This document shows positions 59,763 through 64,000 of a stretch of 64,000 nucleotides of DNA, piece by piece. The notes beneath the pieces were generated by a model. It worked only from the letters and a program-made list of their open reading frames with translations, was not told the DNA's origin and made no database searches. Source of the stretch: Oscarella lobularis (lineage: Eukaryota; Porifera; Homoscleromorpha; Homosclerophorida; Oscarellidae); NCBI RefSeq assembly GCF_947507565.1, contig NC_089175.1, positions 1,132,233 through 1,196,232 on the forward strand, given 5' to 3'. Within the stretch, counting starts at the first letter, position 1, and each line of letters opens with the position of its first letter. Position numbers and translations under genes: made by a program.

Positions 59763-60866
59763 ATGAAATCGAACGCTTTTGCTCTTCGTCGTTTGTCCGC
59801 GCTCGTTCTGCCGCACGTCGAAGGTCGCTATAATAATGTCCGAGTCGAAATAGATCGACGAATCGTTGAATCCGACTTCAATGAACGTCTTGCTGGTGAT
59901 TTTGCTCTCGACCCGTCCGATATTTGCTAAACCACGTCGTTTCCAGCGTCGATTCGGCATTGGAGGGAGTCAAATCGGCAAGCTGCATGGATCCAGATAC
60001 CTCTCGAGCAGAGTAACTTGGCTCGAATCGCTGCAACACACGGATTCAAGTACCATCACGCTTTGGACGATCAGGCGACAATGGTGCTTTGGATGCGACG
60101 TGATAAGCCGTCTAGAATTGTAGATTACGCTACCCATCGAGTAGCAGCTTCAGGTAGAAATATCTATTCAATTAAAAATTACCTGAAAATTCCATATTAT
60201 TTTCAGGGGTTGTACTTCGTGAGGATACGAGGCAAGTCTTAGCAGTGCAAGACCAGTACAAGTAAGCCAGCCGTTGACTAGGGGGAAGAGTCCCCTCTAT
60301 CAATACGAAACCATTCAGTGTGCTAGGCTGCCTGTATGGAAATTCCCCGGCGGCTTGAGCGACGTAGGTGAAAACATAGGTAACCCCCCGACACTCACCT
60401 TATAAAAATATTTGATTGTGAAATTTCTTCCACAGCTGATACAGCAGTCAGAGAAGTGAAAGAAGAGACTGGCATCGATACAGGTAATCGATGCTTCCCC
60501 CGTGAGATCTCTATCCTCATCTCCTTCTTCTCAGAATTTCGCTCGTTGCTTGCCTTTCGTCAGCACCATCATCTACCCGGCGCATTCGGTCGATCCGATC
60601 TCTTCTTCGTCTGTCGCCTTCGCCCGCTCACCTTCCGAATCAGTCCGTGCGAAGACGAGATTCTCAAATGCGAGTGGATGGACGTCGAGGAGATGAACGA
60701 GCGCGCGACGACGACGTTTATCAAGACGCTGACGAGACTCGTATTGCACGGGATGGAGCACGGTTTCGACGGCGTGGACGTCGACGTAAAAGAAATCGAT
60801 TCTATCTACAAAGGGCAAACGTCGAGTATTTATCACAGACACGTACCGGGCTTGAGTTCTACGTAG
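59763..60866 (+). CDS. NUDT6: Nudix hydrolase, NUDT6-like
   Basis: Exons are 59763-59895, 59947-60153, 60207-60261, 60327-60379, 60436-60483 and 60535-60866, giving 275 aa. The start ATG AAA TCG AAC gives an Arg-rich N-terminus that could be a mitochondrial signal. The NUDT6 N-terminal domain is visible (AAWIQIPLEQSNLARIAATHGF, DYATHRVAASG).

The Nudix box spans exons 4-5 and ends REVKEETGI. I chose the second GT (after AACATAG) as exon-4 donor because it restores the full G-x5-E-x7-REUxEExGU spacing; the first GT would drop four residues and the Glu. Downstream, FRQHHHLPGAFGRSDLFFVCRL is typical of the family. Confidence 0.9.
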
Positions 60867-60934
60867 TAATAATTAGTCGATGCCCGCTAGGGACAATTTA
60901 TCTTTCAAAATTGCCGCGTCTGATATAGAAATAA
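60867..60934. other. Convergent 3' ends of NUDT6-like and kinesin-like genes
   Basis: Only 68 bp separate the two stop codons, so the two 3' UTRs almost certainly overlap. Polyadenylation signals could not be assigned. Confidence 0.5.
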
Positions 60935-63900
60935 TTATAATATGTGTGTGTTATTGATTTTTTTGTATTTGGTGCTACCTTTTCGCAACTGGGCGTTTTC
61001 CATCTGCAGCTCGTTGTTGGATTTTGATACGTAGATGGCGTCCTGAATGGCCTCTTCTAGTAGGCCGCGATATCGTTGCTCGAGCATGCGTTTCTGGTCT
61101 TCGAACGCTTCGCGATAGCAGCGAAACGCCTGAGAAAGAGAGTATATATATGATATTGAGTCAATGTCATCTGAATCACTTGCCTGAAAGTGTTGAAGCT
61201 GCTGTATTTCCAATGCGTCTTTCTGTCGTTTGTAGGCTTCTTCGAGGCTCGTTTTATAGCGCTGCTTCTCCTGCTCCAGCGTCTGAATCTAAACGATTTT
61301 AATTGAGTTGTTTTTATTGCCTATAAAATACAGTGACGCGTACCTGTAAGGCCATCATCGATTTCTGAGCTCTGAGTTCAATCAGCTCCATTTCCGCTTT
61401 GGCCAATTGCTCAGCGTTGATTTCCGCACCTTCTTGCACAACACGCAGCTGAAATACACACTTAGAAACCGACTCTGACCATTGGAAAATCCAACCTTGA
61501 GCTCCGCCTTTTCTTGCTCTATTTCGAGCTTCATTTTGTCCAATTCATCGGCTAGAAACGCCTTGTTCTCTCGCTCCACCTTCTCCCTTTCATCTCTCTA
61601 TAACAAAGGAATTAAAAAAGTAGTGTTAGACGTTTCCGTTACTTACTTCAATCATTTCTCTCAATTCCCGATTACCCTGAAGGAATGTTGCATGAGCTTC
61701 GGCGTCCTATTGTTTAGATAAAAGTGAAATCATGTACTATTCCTATCATGAAGTCGTGTACCTCTTTCTGAGCTTTTATTTTATCCTGAACGTCGCGTAT
61801 TTTCTTCTTCAGTTCCTTCAGTTCTTCGTTTTCTTTCTTCAGTCGCTCTTTTACGACGTGTATTTGAGCCACCAATTGCTTTGCTTCCGGCTTCTGGGAT
61901 TCTGTGGAGGACTAGTCAAAACCTCTCCACAAAACGGGCAAAAAAGCATCTTACCTGACTTGTCAAATTTGGAATATTCGTTGATTTTGTTCTGCAAATC
62001 GTCTTTGATATCGTCGACAAATTTTCGTTTCTCCTTATACTCCGTACCCAGCTAAAAAAGACGTTTCACAATTAGGAGAATTGACCGCAATCGCAGCTAA
62101 ACCAACACGCGCACGTCAAAAAAGCGCGCAGAGCGAAACCGAGACTACTTCCCAACGTACATCTATCCCCAAAAAAATTTCTAAAGCCAACAAGCGAAAA
62201 CCTTTGCCTCGCGCACGTGCTTATAAACACGCCCCATCCATATCTAACCAACGGATTCGGCCGAGGCTTACCGACGGGGCTACAAACGGAAAGCGCTCCG
62301 GCGCTTTCGCAAAAATCGCCCTGGGGAAAGTCCCCGGACAGCCAGGCAGAAAGTGTCGGTCATAAGGGCGTCGATTTCTACCCGGTCCCCCCACGGCGAC
62401 GAAGCGTCACAGCCGAGCCAGGGGATCGGCGAGGGAATCATTCGTCGCAACAAAGAAATGTAAGCACCGGGTTCCCTCTGCGTAGGGAAAAGGCTCGGCA
62501 ACAGAATGGGGCTCACTCCGCGCTCGAATCCTCATTTTTTGGCGAAAAAAAATTTAACGTGCGCGCTAACCTGGTCTTTCTCTTTTGCCAATTTTTGCAA
62601 TTTTTCGTGCACTTCCTTGTTTTCTTTTTTCAGCGTGTCCATGACCCAATCCAAGATTCCCTAAAATGCCCATAATTTCTAATTAAAAATTTAAATTATT
62701 ACATTGCACTCACTCTGCTGGCCAAATTCTTTCGTCGTTCATCTTCGTACATAGACGACAATTTCTCCTTCTCATCCCACGTCTGTCGCTTTGCCATTTG
62801 AAGATCTTCTATCATGCCCTAATAAATGGAAAGCGTTTACCCATTGGAAAAAAACGAAGTGACGTCACATTTCACCTCCATTCGCAAGACTTCGTCGTGA
62901 CTCGGTCCAATTCCTCCACCTCGATTTAGACTCTCCCTCAGGCGCGCTATCTCCTCTCGCAATTCGCGTATGATTCGCGTATTCTCATCCTGCCACACAC
63001 ACAACAAAGATATCATTATATAGAACAAGCAGACTCTTCAACCAACCTCATTTTTCTTAGAAACATTCTGAATATTTTTCGCTCGATTCGCATATTGAAG
63101 CGTAGACAACGTCTCTCCATAATTAACATCTATATATAGAGAGACGATTTCTTTTAGAAATAATTCTAATCTCGTTTCATCTGCCCACCAGCGGGTGACA
63201 CCATGGCCAGCATGACAGTCAGACAATTTCCGCCCAACGATTCTTGAAGTATACGCGTCAATTTGGAGTCCCTGTAGGGCACGTGTCCGCCTCGTTTCTT
63301 CGAATCAGCGAGCGAATTGATGACATTTCCAAGAGCGCTTAGACTAAAATCACACATCAAGGGAAAGGGGTCATTGTTTAAATAAACGATTTCATTGTTT
63401 ACCTTTTGTTGATGGCTGCTCCTTCTTTGAGTCGTTCTCCTTCGGCGCCCGTCGAATCGGCTCTTTCCGATCCAGCCAAATCGACTAAATTAATTTTCGC
63501 TCGAAAACCTTGACTCGTCGTCGACTCGGAGTCTTTTTGCTCGATTTGAATCGTGAAGACGCTGTGAGACCTAAATCGACACGAAAAGAAAAGTTTCAAC
63601 AATTTGAGGAATTTCGGGTGATGTACCTTGAGCTGGAATGATTCATTTCCGTTGCAGCCATCTTTCTCACTTTGTTCCCCTGCTCCTGTAGACGAGCTAT
63701 GTCCTCTTCGTTTCTCACCACAAGCTCAGCCAAGCCCTCAACATATCTAGAGAGAATCATTTGTGCACGTGCATTTCTTGGTACTGTAGCAGCTCACATG
63801 CCCAGCTGGGGATGCTGACGCACTTTCATTTCCATACCACTTGGATTCAGCAAGTCATAGATTACCTCTTGATAAATCTGAGCCCCCACCAAATAATAAA

Positions 63901-64000
63901 TACGATTAGAAATCATTGTCTGGTCTCCGTACCTCGAGGTAGGACACGGTGACGAGAAATTGCACGTTTGGCGGTGCCGCTTCGATTCGATGAAACATAT
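60935..64000 (-). CDS. Kinesin-3-like motor protein (5' end outside window)
   Basis: Exons, 3' to 5': 60935-61129, 61184-61288, 61344-61448, 61496-61597, 61647-61706, 61762-61901, 61955-62051, 62571-62660, 62714-62818, 62876-62989, 63047-63129, 63189-63343, 63403-63570, 63627-63746, 63798-63877 and 63933 to beyond 64000. All are phase-consistent.

Seen: motor switch I NHSSSRSHSVF, switch [12 protein letters not shown], the [13 protein letters not shown] helix and [17 protein letters not shown], a combination typical of kinesin-3. A neck ([17 protein letters not shown]) and long coiled coils follow. The tail lacks the FHA domain usual after the kinesin-3 motor and ends soon after [17 protein letters not shown], so subfamily placement is uncertain. 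The ATP P-loop lies outside the window. The intron after 61184-61288 has a GC donor. Confidence 0.85.
62221..62227 (+). promoter_or_regulatory. TATA box of the RNase MRP RNA gene
   Basis: TTATAAA lies about 26-32 bp upstream of the inferred RNA start at 62253. That is the usual place for the TATA element of a type-3 RNA polymerase III promoter. An E-box-like CACGTG sits just upstream. Confidence 0.65.
62253..62531 (+). ncRNA. RMRP: RNase MRP RNA
   Basis: This is the RNA subunit of RNase MRP, which cleaves pre-rRNA in the nucleolus. The diagnostic core GGGGAAAGTCCCCGGAC (62333-62349) is followed by GGCAGAAAGTGTC, matching the human MRP core (GGGGAAAGTCCCCGGAC, then GGCAGAGAGTGCC). A strong hairpin, GAAAGCGC-TCCG-GCGCTTTC (62289-62308), precedes it. 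The terminal helix closes with GGATTCG at 62253 and CGAATCC at 62525-62531, next to a GGGGCTCA segment also present near the human 3' end. Length of about 279 nt compares with about 267 in human. TATA upstream and a T run downstream fit Pol III. RNase P RNA was considered and fits less well. It lies in a kinesin intron on the opposite strand. Confidence 0.88.
62535..62540 (+). terminator. Pol III T-run terminator of RMRP
   Basis: Six T residues four bases after the terminal helix of the MRP RNA are the expected RNA polymerase III stop signal. Confidence 0.65.

Noticed and set aside
60327-60367. Earlier donor for NUDT6-like exon 4 (GACGTAG|GTGAAA)
   Set aside because: It keeps the frame but removes the conserved Glu of the Nudix box; the donor 12 nt later restores the motif.
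62253-62531. RNase P RNA
   Set aside because: The GGGGAAAGTCCCCGGAC core with the following GGCAGAAAGTGTC and the terminal GGGGCTCA match MRP rather than P RNA.

Overview
The window is nuclear DNA of an animal with a compact genome. Genes are densely packed, and most introns are about 45-85 nt with GT-AG ends. The gene set includes O-GlcNAc transferase (OGT), an NFAT-type Rel factor, OBI1/RNF219, NUDT6, a kinesin-3-like motor, hedgehog-interacting-protein-like (HIPL) pieces and ROC-COR-Death proteins. I guess an early-branching invertebrate such as a sponge; the sequence does not prove the taxon.

Positions 58-40960 are three tandem segmental copies (about 11.1, 14.8 and 15.0 kb), followed by a fourth partial copy. 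Each holds, left to right: a minus-strand ROC-COR-Death gene; in its first intron, a large 78-bp tandem array; about 0.9 kb of upstream DNA; a broken 3' half of OGT (minus); and the 3' exons of a HIPL-NTR gene (plus). Copy lengths differ mainly because the arrays differ (33, 80, 84 and 31 units). The fourth copy runs into the only intact OGT gene (48470-53502).

The outstanding observation is the array. On the gene strand every unit reads AG-NNN-GTAAG around a 75-bp segment of normal intron length for this genome. The three bases between acceptor and donor are hypervariable (20 different triplets in 228 units), while the rest is almost invariant. The upstream exon is 8 nt of coding sequence (ATG GAT GG, phase 2) and the downstream exon begins G GCT TCT in the matching phase, so skipping all units or including any number keeps the frame open into the GTPase P-loop. 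I propose that these are arrays of 3-nt microexons writing a variable N-terminus, one residue per unit, onto a GTPase with a Death domain, possibly for recognition, immunity or individuality. This is inferred from genomic sequence only; no transcript data were available.

Positions 53.5-64 kb are single-copy housekeeping and regulatory genes: NFAT-like (minus), OBI1-like (minus) sharing a 65-bp divergent promoter with NUDT6-like (plus), and a kinesin-3-like gene (minus, 5' end outside the window). The kinesin gene carries an RNase MRP RNA gene on the opposite strand inside one intron.
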